A stretch of 6,508 nt of DNA, from positions 1 through 6,508 of the forward strand of contig CALANC010000300.1 in assembly GCA_937925895.1 (NCBI GenBank), given 5' to 3'. Source of the stretch: an uncultured Desulfobacterales bacterium. GTDB lineage: Bacteria; Desulfobacterota; Desulfobacteria; Desulfobacterales; UBA11574. The stretch's first letter is position 1. Each line of letters opens with the position of its first letter. Of this stretch, positions 1 through 5,974 are shown piece by piece. A program made the position numbers and the translations under genes. The notes below the pieces were generated by a model. That model did not search any database, had not been told where the DNA came from, and saw nothing but the letters and a program-made list of their open reading frames with translations.

Positions 1-27
1 GAACTCAGGGACCGAATTAAAGAGTCG

Positions 28-30
28 TGA
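28..30 (+). other. In-frame TGA interrupting the ATPase-family reading frame
   Basis: Reading frame 1 from the left edge gives ELRDRIKES, then TGA, then ANIRVVDRTSRTEQIVVP, which runs straight into the recognised protein. The residues between the TGA and the GTG at 46 look like continuous protein rather than a leader. A single change from CGA (Arg) would restore the frame. What residue relatives carry at this position is not known to me. Confidence 0.55.
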
Positions 31-45
31 GCGAATATCAGGGTT

Positions 46-1260
46 GTGGACCGGACAAGCCGGACAGAGCAGATTGTTGTCCCCCGACAGTTTACCGGGC
101 GGCTGCTCCATAATCTGAGACCTTCCAAGATCATGCCAGGTGATATCTATCTGGAACTGTACCTCAGCGATCCTGGCTCCACTAACCAGGTCGGGCTGTA
201 TCGACGAGGCACGCGGGTTCTGCCGGAGATTAATGAACTTGACCATTTTCAGAAAGAGCCGTGGACAGCGGGGTACCTACAGGGGATTCTTGAGGCCCCG
301 TTCCTGAATATTACACCGGGGACCCGTCATGGAATCATTCATGACGAACGCTTCGACGCTTTTTGCCGTTCGCTAGAGCCGGTTGAGAAACAACTGCTGC
401 AAATAATAGAAGAACAACGCAAGGCAGAAGAGGAGCGATCCAGTCGACGAATTTTACGTAAAGTTCAACGTGCACTCAGGGAGGCGTTTCTGCGTCTTCC
501 GCAGGAGGAATATGACTGGTTTGATATTCAAGGCAGAAAAAGGCTTAAAAAAGAAGAACCTCTTTTTTCTACAGGATCAGCGATTGATGCCGCTTATGAG
601 GGAAAAAGCCGGGAAAGTGAGGTGTCTGAATCTGATAACGATGAAGGAGGACGAAAAGAGTTTTATGAATTTGCCGGTCCCTTGTTCAGTGTATTGATTT
701 CCCCGAAGTCGAGTGTGGTCCCGGTTGACAGACGCAAGAAATATCGTGCGGTGTGTCGGGATCGCTCCCGTCGAACCGTTTGGAAAGATCTGATATTTTT
801 ATGGGAGATCGTCGACGGAGAAGGTCTGCTCCAGGAGAGCGAAGGAGATTCGGCGGTTTTTATTGCGCCTGCAGAACCGTGTTTAACCACATTGAGGGTC
901 ACCGTTCGTCAGGGCGAGACAAAATGCATGGATGAAGCCTTGGTTACCGTTACCGATACTCTTGTGGATCAATCGATCGGAAGCGGAGGAGCGCGCAAGG
1001 GACTCCCCGGGTATACGTATCGCCGAGCGCCGGGGGAGATGTGGCGGTCAAAATTTGATGTAGATAAGAATGTGATCGTAATCAACAACGGGCACAGAGA
1101 CTTTGTTTACGCCGGTAAGCAGAAGAGCCGGAAGCTTCGATATATTTGTCGCCTGTTTTGCAAAGAACTGATTCGTCATAATTTCCCCGGTCTTCAACCA
1201 GACGAACTTCTTGAGCGTATGATCGAGCTCTCCTTATATACGGAAGAACATTTGAGGTAA
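46..1260 (+). CDS. GHKL/HSP90-like ATPase family protein, C-terminal part, with Ig-like insert
   Basis: This 404-residue product resembles the C-terminal portion of large bacterial proteins with an N-terminal histidine kinase/HSP90-like ATPase domain; that domain is not in the window. Visible blocks are a conserved segment at residues 16-100 (HNLRPSKIMPGDIYLELY, then VGLYRRGTRVL, FQKEPW and FLNITPGTRHGIIHDE), a charged helical or coiled-coil stretch at about 110-150, a low-complexity acidic linker at about 165-205, an Ig-like beta domain at about 212-305 and a conserved C-terminal helical block at about 345-404 (KLRYICRLFCKEL, ERMIELSLYTEE). There is no signal peptide or membrane segment. The GTG at 46 is only the first possible start after an in-frame TGA at 28-30 and lacks a well-placed Shine-Dalgarno. 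Codons 1-27 and 31-45 are in the same frame and look coding, so the gene probably began outside the window and is interrupted. Family assignment is from memory of motifs; the biological role is unknown. Confidence 0.72.
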   Translation: MDRTSRTEQIVVPRQFTGRLLHNLRPSKIMPGDIYLELYLSDPGSTNQVGLYRRGTRVLPEINELDHFQKEPWTAGYLQGILEAPFLNITPGTRHGIIHDERFDAFCRSLEPVEKQLLQIIEEQRKAEEERSSRRILRKVQRALREAFLRLPQEEYDWFDIQGRKRLKKEEPLFSTGSAIDAAYEGKSRESEVSESDNDEGGRKEFYEFAGPLFSVLISPKSSVVPVDRRKKYRAVCRDRSRRTVWKDLIFLWEIVDGEGLLQESEGDSAVFIAPAEPCLTTLRVTVRQGETKCMDEALVTVTDTLVDQSIGSGGARKGLPGYTYRRAPGEMWRSKFDVDKNVIVINNGHRDFVYAGKQKSRKLRYICRLFCKELIRHNFPGLQPDELLERMIELSLYTEEHLR

Positions 1261-1283
1261 GAATTTATTTCTGCAATAAATTC
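1261..1283. terminator. AT-rich perfect hairpin directly after the ATPase-family stop codon
   Basis: GAATTTATT (1261-1269) and AATAAATTC (1275-1283) form a perfect 9-bp stem with a 5-nt loop, starting at the base after the TAA. It is not followed at once by a T-run; the nearest is TTTTTT at 1297-1302, 13 nt beyond. It could be a weak terminator, an mRNA 3' stabilising hairpin, or a palindrome near the promoter of the next operon. Confidence 0.4.
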
Positions 1284-1319
1284 ATTCATGACCAACTTTT
1301 TTACGTTTTATATCCTTAC

Positions 1320-1325
1320 TATAAA
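1320..1325 (+). promoter_or_regulatory. Possible -10 element of the toxin-antitoxin operon
   Basis: TATAAA lies 18 nt upstream of the antitoxin ATG in AT-rich DNA. No good -35 is seen at 16-18 nt spacing; the region upstream is a T-run. There is also no clear Shine-Dalgarno before the ATG at 1344, so a short-leader transcript is possible. This is a weak call based only on composition and position. Confidence 0.22.
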
Positions 1326-1343
1326 CAATTAAAAACTCCAATC

Positions 1344-1568
1344 ATGCATGTTCGCAAAATATCCGAAAAAGGACAAATCACAATCCCCAAGGATATTAGA
1401 AGTGCTATCGGTATAAAACCGGGAGACTTGATCGCCTATGAGCTTCGGGGGGAAACGGTTAAGCTAAGACGCGTCAAACCCTTTGAATCACTGTTTCATC
1501 CTGCTATTTCTGAAACACTTGAAGAGTGGAACAGCCCTGAAGATGAAGAGGCTTTCAATGATTTGTAG
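1344..1568 (+). CDS. AbrB/MazE-family antitoxin (SpoVT-AbrB DNA-binding domain)
   Basis: This is a 74-residue antitoxin of the swapped-hairpin AbrB family, expected to bind its own promoter and to neutralise the MazF-like toxin encoded next to it. The N-terminal DNA-binding fold spans about residues 1-45: RKISEKGQITIPKDIRSAIGI followed by PGD and a beta strand ending KLRR. The acidic C-terminal tail (about 50-74, SETLEEWNSPEDEEAFNDL) is the usual toxin-binding, proteolysis-prone segment, and both parts are intact. Length is normal for the family. The start ATG is the only one giving a complete domain, although it lacks an obvious ribosome site. The stop (TAG) overlaps the toxin start by 11 nt, the typical coupled arrangement. 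Because the toxin frame is broken, this antitoxin may now be an orphan that persists harmlessly or still acts as a repressor. Confidence 0.88.
   Translation: MHVRKISEKGQITIPKDIRSAIGIKPGDLIAYELRGETVKLRRVKPFESLFHPAISETLEEWNSPEDEEAFNDL
1545..1551 (+). promoter_or_regulatory. Ribosome binding site of the toxin gene
   Basis: GAAGAGG lies inside the end of the antitoxin coding sequence, 6 nt before the ATG at 1558. It supports that start for the toxin and fits translational coupling with the overlapping antitoxin. Confidence 0.5.
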
Positions 1569-1860
1569 CCAATGGGATGTTGTGATCGTTCCATTCCCTT
1601 TTATTGATGAACCAGGCACAAAGAAACGCCCTGCTCTCGTATTAACCAATATGGTATTTAATGGAAACGGCCACACTGTTCTTGCCATGATTACAACAAA
1701 AGGGCATCTTTCCTGGCCCGGCGATTCCGAAATAAAGGAGTATTCTGCGATTGGCTTGAATTGATCTTGTCAGGTTCGCCTCAAAATTTTTACCTTGGAT
1801 AATAGATTGCTGCTGAAAAAAATAGGCCATCTCGTTGAAAGTGATTCAAAGCAGGTCTAA
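1558..1860 (+). pseudogene. MazF/PemK-type endoribonuclease toxin interrupted by in-frame TGA
   Basis: The frame from ATG 1558 encodes a PemK/MazF-like toxin: QWDVVIVPFPFIDEPGTKKRPALVL (residues 5-29), with the typical KRPALVL strand, and AMITTKG at about 46-52. Codon 69 is TGA (1762-1764). The same frame then continues as SCQVRLKIFTLDNRLLLKKIGHLVESD to a TAA at 1858-1860. That continuation matches the family's usual C-terminal strand and helix (VRLK.FTLD.R.....IG.L), so the two pieces belong to one gene of about 100 codons, the normal size. MazF-family toxins cleave mRNA at short motifs; a product ending at residue 68 would lack the last strand and helix and is probably inactive. If the TGA is read as sense (Arg or Lys would fit), the toxin would be complete. 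The gene overlaps the antitoxin by 11 nt. Confidence 0.82.
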
Positions 1861-2012
1861 GAAACCTACATCATTATTTTTCATAATATGTTTAAAGATC
1901 TAATCCATCACCAACAGAGCTTAACTGTAAAAGCGTTCAAACGATTATTATTCTGTTATTCGATTCACTAATAACCAATAAGTGAGGTTTTATTGTTCGG
2001 ATCGCATTCGGA

Positions 2013-2954
2013 CTAATTTGGCCGCGACCCTTTATACCAATCAAAGGTGGCCTTCAGGCCCTGTAAAAATTCATACTCCGGTTCAAAACCAAGAACCGAT
2101 TTTGCCCTGTCAATATTTGCCACAGATTCGAGAATGTCACCGGGTCTCGACGGTTCAAATACAGGGTCAATGGTTCGGCCGGATATGTCGCAGATCATTT
2201 CCCACAGCTGATTGATTCGGATAAAACTGCCGGCGCCGATATTGAATATTTGTCCAATCGCTTCATCTCTTTTGGCAGCAAAAAGATTCGCTTTGACCAC
2301 GTCTTTTACAAATATAAAATCCCGGTACTGGTTTCCGTCGCCGTAAATAACGGCAGCCTTTTTTTCCATTGCCTTGTTTATAAAAATCGATATTACGCCG
2401 GAATATGGTGAGGAAGGGTCCTGTCGAGGTCCGAAGACATTAAAATAGCGAAGACTTACCGTCTCGAGCCCATAGAGGGCATCATAGAGTGTCGCATTAA
2501 ATTCACCGGTCAGTTTTTGAACCGCGTATGGGCTTTGGGGTTTGGGGTCCAGATCTTCATGTTTAGGAAGCACCGGGTCGTCACCGTAAACCGCACAGGA
2601 ACTGGCCAAAACAACGCGTTTAACACCGGCGTTTCTGGCTGTTTCAAGAACAAGAAGCGTACCGATATCATTTATCATTGCGGCCTCAACCGGTTGCTCA
2701 ACAGTTCGGGGAACTGAAATCATGGCTGCATGGTGAAATACCGTATCACAGCCTTTGGTTGCTTTGATCAACAGGTCCTGATCCCTGATGTCTCCCCGAT
2801 AAAAGGTGATCTGCTCGAAAACATGTTCCAGGTTGGATAAATGACCGGTTGACAAATCATCAATCACCGACACCCGGCATCCTTCCGCTAGCAGACCGTC
2901 AACCAGATGAGATCCAATGAAACCCGCTCCTCCAGTGATAAGTATATTTTTCAA
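2013..2954 (-). CDS. NAD-dependent nucleotide-sugar epimerase, GalE-like (extended SDR)
   Basis: This is a 313-residue extended short-chain dehydrogenase of the GalE-like epimerase family, which interconverts C4 epimers of UDP-hexoses using bound NAD. The Rossmann NAD site is GGAGFIGSH at residues 8-16, with DD at 32-33 after the second strand and DI at 55-56. HHAA is at 74-77 and the catalytic triad is Ser118/Ser119, Tyr143 and Lys147 (SPYAVQK). RYFNVFGPRQ at 169-178, YRDF at 210-213 and RPGD at 270-273 belong to the substrate-binding part. Length is normal and the gene looks intact, ending in TAG. It starts with TTG, chosen because GGAG lies 7 nt upstream and the Rossmann strand begins immediately (KNILITGG). 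No glycosyltransferase or sugar-pathway gene is adjacent, so the exact substrate (UDP-glucose, UDP-GlcNAc or a uronate) cannot be fixed. It is cytoplasmic and probably serves cell-surface polysaccharide synthesis. Confidence 0.9.
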   Translation of the reverse strand: MKNILITGGAGFIGSHLVDGLLAEGCRVSVIDDLSTGHLSNLEHVFEQITFYRGDIRDQDLLIKATKGCDTVFHHAAMISVPRTVEQPVEAAMINDIGTLLVLETARNAGVKRVVLASSCAVYGDDPVLPKHEDLDPKPQSPYAVQKLTGEFNATLYDALYGLETVSLRYFNVFGPRQDPSSPYSGVISIFINKAMEKKAAVIYGDGNQYRDFIFVKDVVKANLFAAKRDEAIGQIFNIGAGSFIRINQLWEMICDISGRTIDPVFEPSRPGDILESVANIDRAKSVLGFEPEYEFLQGLKATFDWYKGSRPN

Positions 2955-2961
2955 GGTCTTT

Positions 2962-2965
2962 CTCC
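2962..2965 (-). promoter_or_regulatory. Shine-Dalgarno deciding the TTG start of the epimerase
   Basis: On the minus strand GGAG precedes the TTG start by 7 nt. An ATG a few bases further upstream is in a different frame and does not lead to the epimerase, so TTG with this site is the best start. Confidence 0.65.
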
Positions 2966-3015
2966 ATTATTATCCTGAGAACTTTGAAAAACACCCTCTT
3001 TTGTCCAATCTCTGT

Positions 3016-3058
3016 GCCTGCCCCGTGAAATGCGTAGCCTATTTCTCTGGGGTCAGGC
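3016..3058. repeat. REP-like imperfect hairpin, copy 1
   Basis: A long imperfect stem-loop. GCCTG (3016-3020) pairs with CAGGC (3054-3058), CCCC (3021-3024) with GGGG (3049-3052), G3025 with C3047 and GAAAT (3027-3031) with ATTTC (3041-3045). T3048 and T3053 are bulged, there is one T-T mismatch, and the loop has 9 nt. About 15 paired bases with bulges in a non-coding gap resemble REP elements mobilised by Y1 (RAYT) transposases. No such transposase gene is in the window. Confidence 0.6.
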
Positions 3059-3093
3059 TCAAATTTCAATTCGCGGAATACTCCATTTCTGCC

Positions 3094-3128
3094 TGCCTGC
3101 CCCGTAGGTCCGGCAGATCGTACTGGGG
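3094..3128. repeat. REP-like imperfect hairpin, copy 2
   Basis: This shares the 12-mer TGCCTGCCCCGT (3094-3105) with copy 1 (3015-3026) and the closing CTGGGGT. CCCC (3100-3103) pairs with GGGG (3125-3128) and GTA (3104-3106) with TAC (3121-3123). A single bulged T sits at 3124, the same place in the stem as T3048 in copy 1. The loop (14 nt) is unrelated to copy 1. It follows a short tandem of TGCC units starting about 3090. Confidence 0.5.
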
Positions 3129-3204
3129 TGGTTAAAATTCTCCCCGACTTTGACCTTGAACAAAATTGAACGTTTTTGAAAGGTCTCAATCCTTTTGGGA
3201 GTAT

Positions 3205-3225
3205 CTATCATGAATTCGATGATAG
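3205..3225. promoter_or_regulatory. Palindrome, possible operator
   Basis: CTATCAT (3205-3211) and ATGATAG (3219-3225) are perfect inverted repeats around a 7-nt centre holding GAATTC. The centre-to-centre geometry would suit a dimeric helix-turn-helix regulator. It lies about 210 nt upstream of the EAL-protein start and 250 nt upstream of the divergent epimerase. There is no T-run, so it is not a terminator. Function is inferred from symmetry only. Confidence 0.3.
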
Positions 3226-3424
3226 GGTCAAGGTGAGGTTGATTTCCTTAATTCCGTCTCATTTCTTTATCTTTTCCCCGTTTCCGTATGTGATATATAA
3301 AAAAATAATGTCGTGTCAGCATAAAAAACAATGAATACAAAGATAAAATATGTTATAACCTCAACTAAGGTATAAGTATCGTACGAGACGATTGTTGTTT
3401 CACAACACGTTGCAGATGGTGAAC

Positions 3425-3430
3425 AAGGAA
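3425..3430 (+). promoter_or_regulatory. Shine-Dalgarno of the EAL-domain gene
   Basis: AAGGAA with AAGG 7 nt before the ATG at 3436. A second purine run, AAAGGG, abuts the ATG too closely to act itself. The site supports ATG 3436, which begins just before the first strand of the receiver domain. Confidence 0.65.
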
Positions 3431-3435
3431 AAGGG

Positions 3436-5496
3436 ATGAGCCAGCCGCTCAAGGTGCTGCTGATAGAAGACTCGGAAGACGACGCCCAATTGGTGATTCT
3501 CGAATTGCGACGGGGGGGGTTCAAACCTGAATACGTTCGGGTAGAGACCGCCCCGGAATTGCGGGAAGCCCTGGGACAGCAGAAATGGGATGTCGTCCTG
3601 TCCGATTATAACCTTCCGGAGTTTGATGTTCAATCCGGTCTCGCCATTGTTCAGGAAACCGGAATGGACATTCCCTTTATTATCATGTCCGGCTTCGTTC
3701 GTGCCGCTGATGTGGTTCAGTATCTCAAAGCAGGGGCACACGATTTTCTGGAAAAAGACGATCTCGCGCGACTGGTCCCGGCTATCGAGCGTGAATTGCG
3801 CGAGGTCGAAGTCCGTAAGCAACGACGTGAGGCTGAAGAGACCCTTCACAAACTGTCGCGCGCGGTCGAGCAAAGCCCGTCGACAGTGATCATCACCGAC
3901 CACGAAGGATTGATTGAATATGTCAATCCCAAGTTCGAAGAGATCACAGGCTATTCGACCGAAGAAATCAGGGGCAAGTTGCCCGATATTCTTGACTCCG
4001 GTATCATGCCGCAGGAACAAAGCGACGCTCTGTGGAAGACCGCCCGCGAAGGAAAGGAATGGCGCGGTGAGATTTGTAACCAGCGTAAAGACGGCGAAAT
4101 GTTTTGGGAATATGCCCTGGTTTCTCCGATTAAGAACACGGACGGGGAAACTTCCAACTATGTAATCGTTACAGAAGACATCACGTTCCGAAAAGAGGCC
4201 GAAGAACAACTCTATCGCCAAGCTAATTACGACGACCTAACGTCTTTGCCCAATCGTGCCCTGATGTTCGACCGTCTCGGACAAGCCGTGGTGCGAGCGA
4301 GGGACAGCTCCCGGCATGCGGCACTCATGACCATTGAAATCGACAATTTTAAAAAGATCGACGAGACACTGGGACACGAGGTTGCCGACGGCCTGCTACA
4401 GGCTGTGGGACAACGACTCGAGGAATGCATCAGCAGCGTTGAGACCGTGAGCCGGCTAGGCGGAGGTGAGTTCGCCATCATCCTTCCAGATATGGAAAGT
4501 GCATTCCAAGCCAGAACCGTGGCGCGAAACGTTCGGAAGCAGCTTGCCGAACCGTTTTTCGTTGACGATCATGAACTCTTCACCACGATTAGCATCGGAA
4601 TTACCGTATGTCCGGTAGACGGTGATGACTCGGGTATTCTACTCCGCAACGCCAAAGTCGCCATGGAAAAGGCAAAGGAAGACGGCCGTAACAATTATCG
4701 CTTTTTTAGTCAAAAGATGAATAAAGAGGCCATGGAGCGCCTCAGCTTGGAGACCGATTTGCGACGAACATTGGAAAGAGAAGAACTTGTTCTTTTCTAC
4801 CAGCCGATTGTGGAGGCTGCGACCAACAAGGTGGTTTCAGCAGAGGCTTTATTACGATGGCAGCACCCTGAGCGGGGGCTAGTCCCGACGGAACAGTTTA
4901 TTTCCGTGGCAGAGGAAACGGGATTAATCGTTCCTATCGGAGAATGGGTGCTGCGCACCGCTTGCAAACAGGCGGTACAAATGCAGCAAAGCGGGTTTCC
5001 TGAAGTCGGCATTGCCGTAAATGCTTCACCGGAACAGGTTTGGAGCGGAACCTTGGTCGGATTGGTTCGCGAAGCCTTGGATGAAAGCGGACTGAAGCCG
5101 GAACATCTCGATCTGGAAGTGACAGAAAGCGTTTGTATGGACGATATGCCCCAGACAGTAGCGACTTTGGACCAATTGAAAGCCATGGGCGTTCGTATCT
5201 CGATCGATGATTTTGGAACAGGCTATTCGTCACTCAGCTACCTCAAGCGTTATCCGTTTCATACGCTCAAGATCGACCGTGCCTTTGTGGGAGAGCTGCC
5301 GTCTAACCTTGACGACGTGGCCCTGGTTGAAGCCGTGTTAGTTATGGCCAAAAGGCTTGGACTTCAGGTCCTAGCCGAAGGGGTGGAAACCGAGGAGCAA
5401 CGCCAATACCTCACTTCCCGTCAATGCGATTTGCTTCAAGGCTATTTCTTCAGCAGACCGTTGCCGTTCGACGAGTTTTTGCTGCAGATTGGATAA
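3436..5496 (+). CDS. Response regulator c-di-GMP phosphodiesterase, REC-PAS-GGDEF(degenerate)-EAL
   Basis: A 686-residue cytoplasmic signalling protein with no membrane segment. The receiver domain is at about 5-122, with acidic pocket E11/D12, phospho-acceptor D57, S85 and K107. A linker helix runs to about 138 and a PAS/PAC sensor covers about 139-257. The GGDEF domain at about 263-424 is degenerate: the signature is GGGEF (342-346), the first metal-binding Asp is Glu301, and there is no RxxD inhibitory site before the signature. The EAL domain at about 435-682 keeps the residues expected for activity: E470-A-L, N529, E561, D591-D592 in DDFGTGYSSL, K612, E648 and Q668. The protein should therefore hydrolyse c-di-GMP to pGpG, with the GGDEF domain perhaps binding GTP as an activator. 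Input would come from a histidine kinase encoded elsewhere plus a PAS ligand. It ends in tandem stops TAA-TAG, 16 nt before the PilZ gene, so the two are probably co-transcribed. Confidence 0.93.
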   Translation: MSQPLKVLLIEDSEDDAQLVILELRRGGFKPEYVRVETAPELREALGQQKWDVVLSDYNLPEFDVQSGLAIVQETGMDIPFIIMSGFVRAADVVQYLKAGAHDFLEKDDLARLVPAIERELREVEVRKQRREAEETLHKLSRAVEQSPSTVIITDHEGLIEYVNPKFEEITGYSTEEIRGKLPDILDSGIMPQEQSDALWKTAREGKEWRGEICNQRKDGEMFWEYALVSPIKNTDGETSNYVIVTEDITFRKEAEEQLYRQANYDDLTSLPNRALMFDRLGQAVVRARDSSRHAALMTIEIDNFKKIDETLGHEVADGLLQAVGQRLEECISSVETVSRLGGGEFAIILPDMESAFQARTVARNVRKQLAEPFFVDDHELFTTISIGITVCPVDGDDSGILLRNAKVAMEKAKEDGRNNYRFFSQKMNKEAMERLSLETDLRRTLEREELVLFYQPIVEAATNKVVSAEALLRWQHPERGLVPTEQFISVAEETGLIVPIGEWVLRTACKQAVQMQQSGFPEVGIAVNASPEQVWSGTLVGLVREALDESGLKPEHLDLEVTESVCMDDMPQTVATLDQLKAMGVRISIDDFGTGYSSLSYLKRYPFHTLKIDRAFVGELPSNLDDVALVEAVLVMAKRLGLQVLAEGVETEEQRQYLTSRQCDLLQGYFFSRPLPFDEFLLQIG

Positions 5497-5512
5497 TAGT
5501 TGGAATTTTGTA

Positions 5513-5905
5513 ATGGAGAACGAGTTTAAAGAAAAGAGAAAGAGTGAACGTTTTAAGATCCCTAATGCGAAAGTGAAGTATAAAAAGACTTCGCTGCTTA
5601 CAAGCCGTGACAACTTATCGCCGGCATGTCCTTTGCTTAATCTCAGCGCTTGAGGGATGGCTTTCAAAAGCAAGGGGAAGTTTAACCAAGACGAGAAAAT
5701 ACTTGTTCGATTGATGGTACCTAAAGAACCCTCCCTGAACCTGCGCGCAAGCGTGAGGTGGCAGGGGAAAACGGATTCCAGCGGGACCAGATTTATCGGG
5801 GTCAAATTTATGCCCTTTAGAAATAAAAGTGGTTTGAACTCGCTTGAATCACTCAATGTTCTAAAGAGACTTGAAGAACAATATACCAATAAAGAAAAAG
5901 AGTAA
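5513..5905 (+). pseudogene. PilZ-domain c-di-GMP receptor gene interrupted by in-frame TGA
   Basis: From ATG 5513 the frame reads a single PilZ domain of about 130 codons. The N-terminal c-di-GMP-binding RxxxR motif is R9-KSE-R13, followed by FKIPNAKVKYKK. The second motif, (D/N)xSxxG, reads N43-L-S-A-stop-G48: codon 47 is TGA (5651-5653). The frame then continues with MAFKSKGKFN, LVRLMVP, LRASVRWQGK and FIGVKFMPF, the normal PilZ beta-barrel strands, to a TAA. Translation restarting at ATG 5657 would make an 82-residue piece without the binding motifs. Gly or Arg at codon 47 would be ordinary for the family. PilZ proteins bind c-di-GMP and control motility, secretion or polysaccharide synthesis; sitting 16 nt after a phosphodiesterase gene suggests a matched effector. 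The start is chosen because it supplies RxxxR; TTGGA (5501-5505) upstream is a weak ribosome site. Confidence 0.82.
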
Positions 5906-5940
5906 GGACAGTGGGTACATTTTTTTGTCTCAAAATTAAA

Positions 5941-5973
5941 CAGCCGGTTAAAAGAACCGGCTGCTTGTTTTTT
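5941..5973. terminator. Strong, probably bidirectional rho-independent terminator
   Basis: CAGCCGGTT (5941-5949) and AACCGGCTG (5955-5963) form a perfect 9-bp stem with a 5-nt loop, followed on the + strand by CTTGTTTTTT. On the - strand the same stem is followed by TTTAATTTTG, so it could also end transcription of the tRNA that lay to the right. It closes the EAL-PilZ unit. Confidence 0.88.
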
Positions 5974-5974
5974 A

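Larger units (their letters stand above)
2955..3435. other. 481-nt divergent intergenic region without genes
   Basis: No reading frame here looks like protein. It separates the minus-strand epimerase from the plus-strand EAL gene, so it should hold both promoters. It contains two related REP-like hairpins (3016-3058 and 3100-3128), a GC-rich patch with a tandem TGCC repeat, a 7-bp-arm palindrome at 3205-3225, a pyrimidine-rich stretch around 3240-3290 and AT-rich DNA from about 3295 to 3375. I see no consensus -35/-10 pair good enough to call for either gene. Confidence 0.6.

Noticed and set aside
28..1764. Selenocysteine as the explanation for the TGA codons at 28 and 1762
   Set aside because: Sequences just downstream give only tiny stems (CCGG/CCGG with loop ACAAG; AGG/CCT with loop TTCG), not the position or loop of a bacterial SECIS, and neither family is a known redox selenoprotein. 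It remains only an outside possibility.
1964..1986. Possible terminator for the epimerase (TTCACT ... AGTGAG)
   Set aside because: The stem is 5-6 bp with an 11-nt loop and a G-U closing pair, with no T-run in the epimerase direction; too weak to call.
2899..3189. Minus-strand open frame overlapping the epimerase start and running into the intergenic hairpins
   Set aside because: It is in a different frame from the epimerase, its product crosses the REP-like repeats and resembles nothing. The TTG start with GGAG explains the region better.
3400..4221. Long open frame (273 codons) on the minus strand opposite the REC-PAS-GGDEF gene
   Set aside because: It lies fully antisense to a well-recognised gene, shows no family similarity and its composition is that of a reversed codon pattern; it is a shadow frame.
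5371..5889. Minus-strand frame of 172 codons opposite the EAL end and the PilZ gene
   Set aside because: The plus strand shows conserved EAL and PilZ motifs throughout; the antisense product has no recognisable features.
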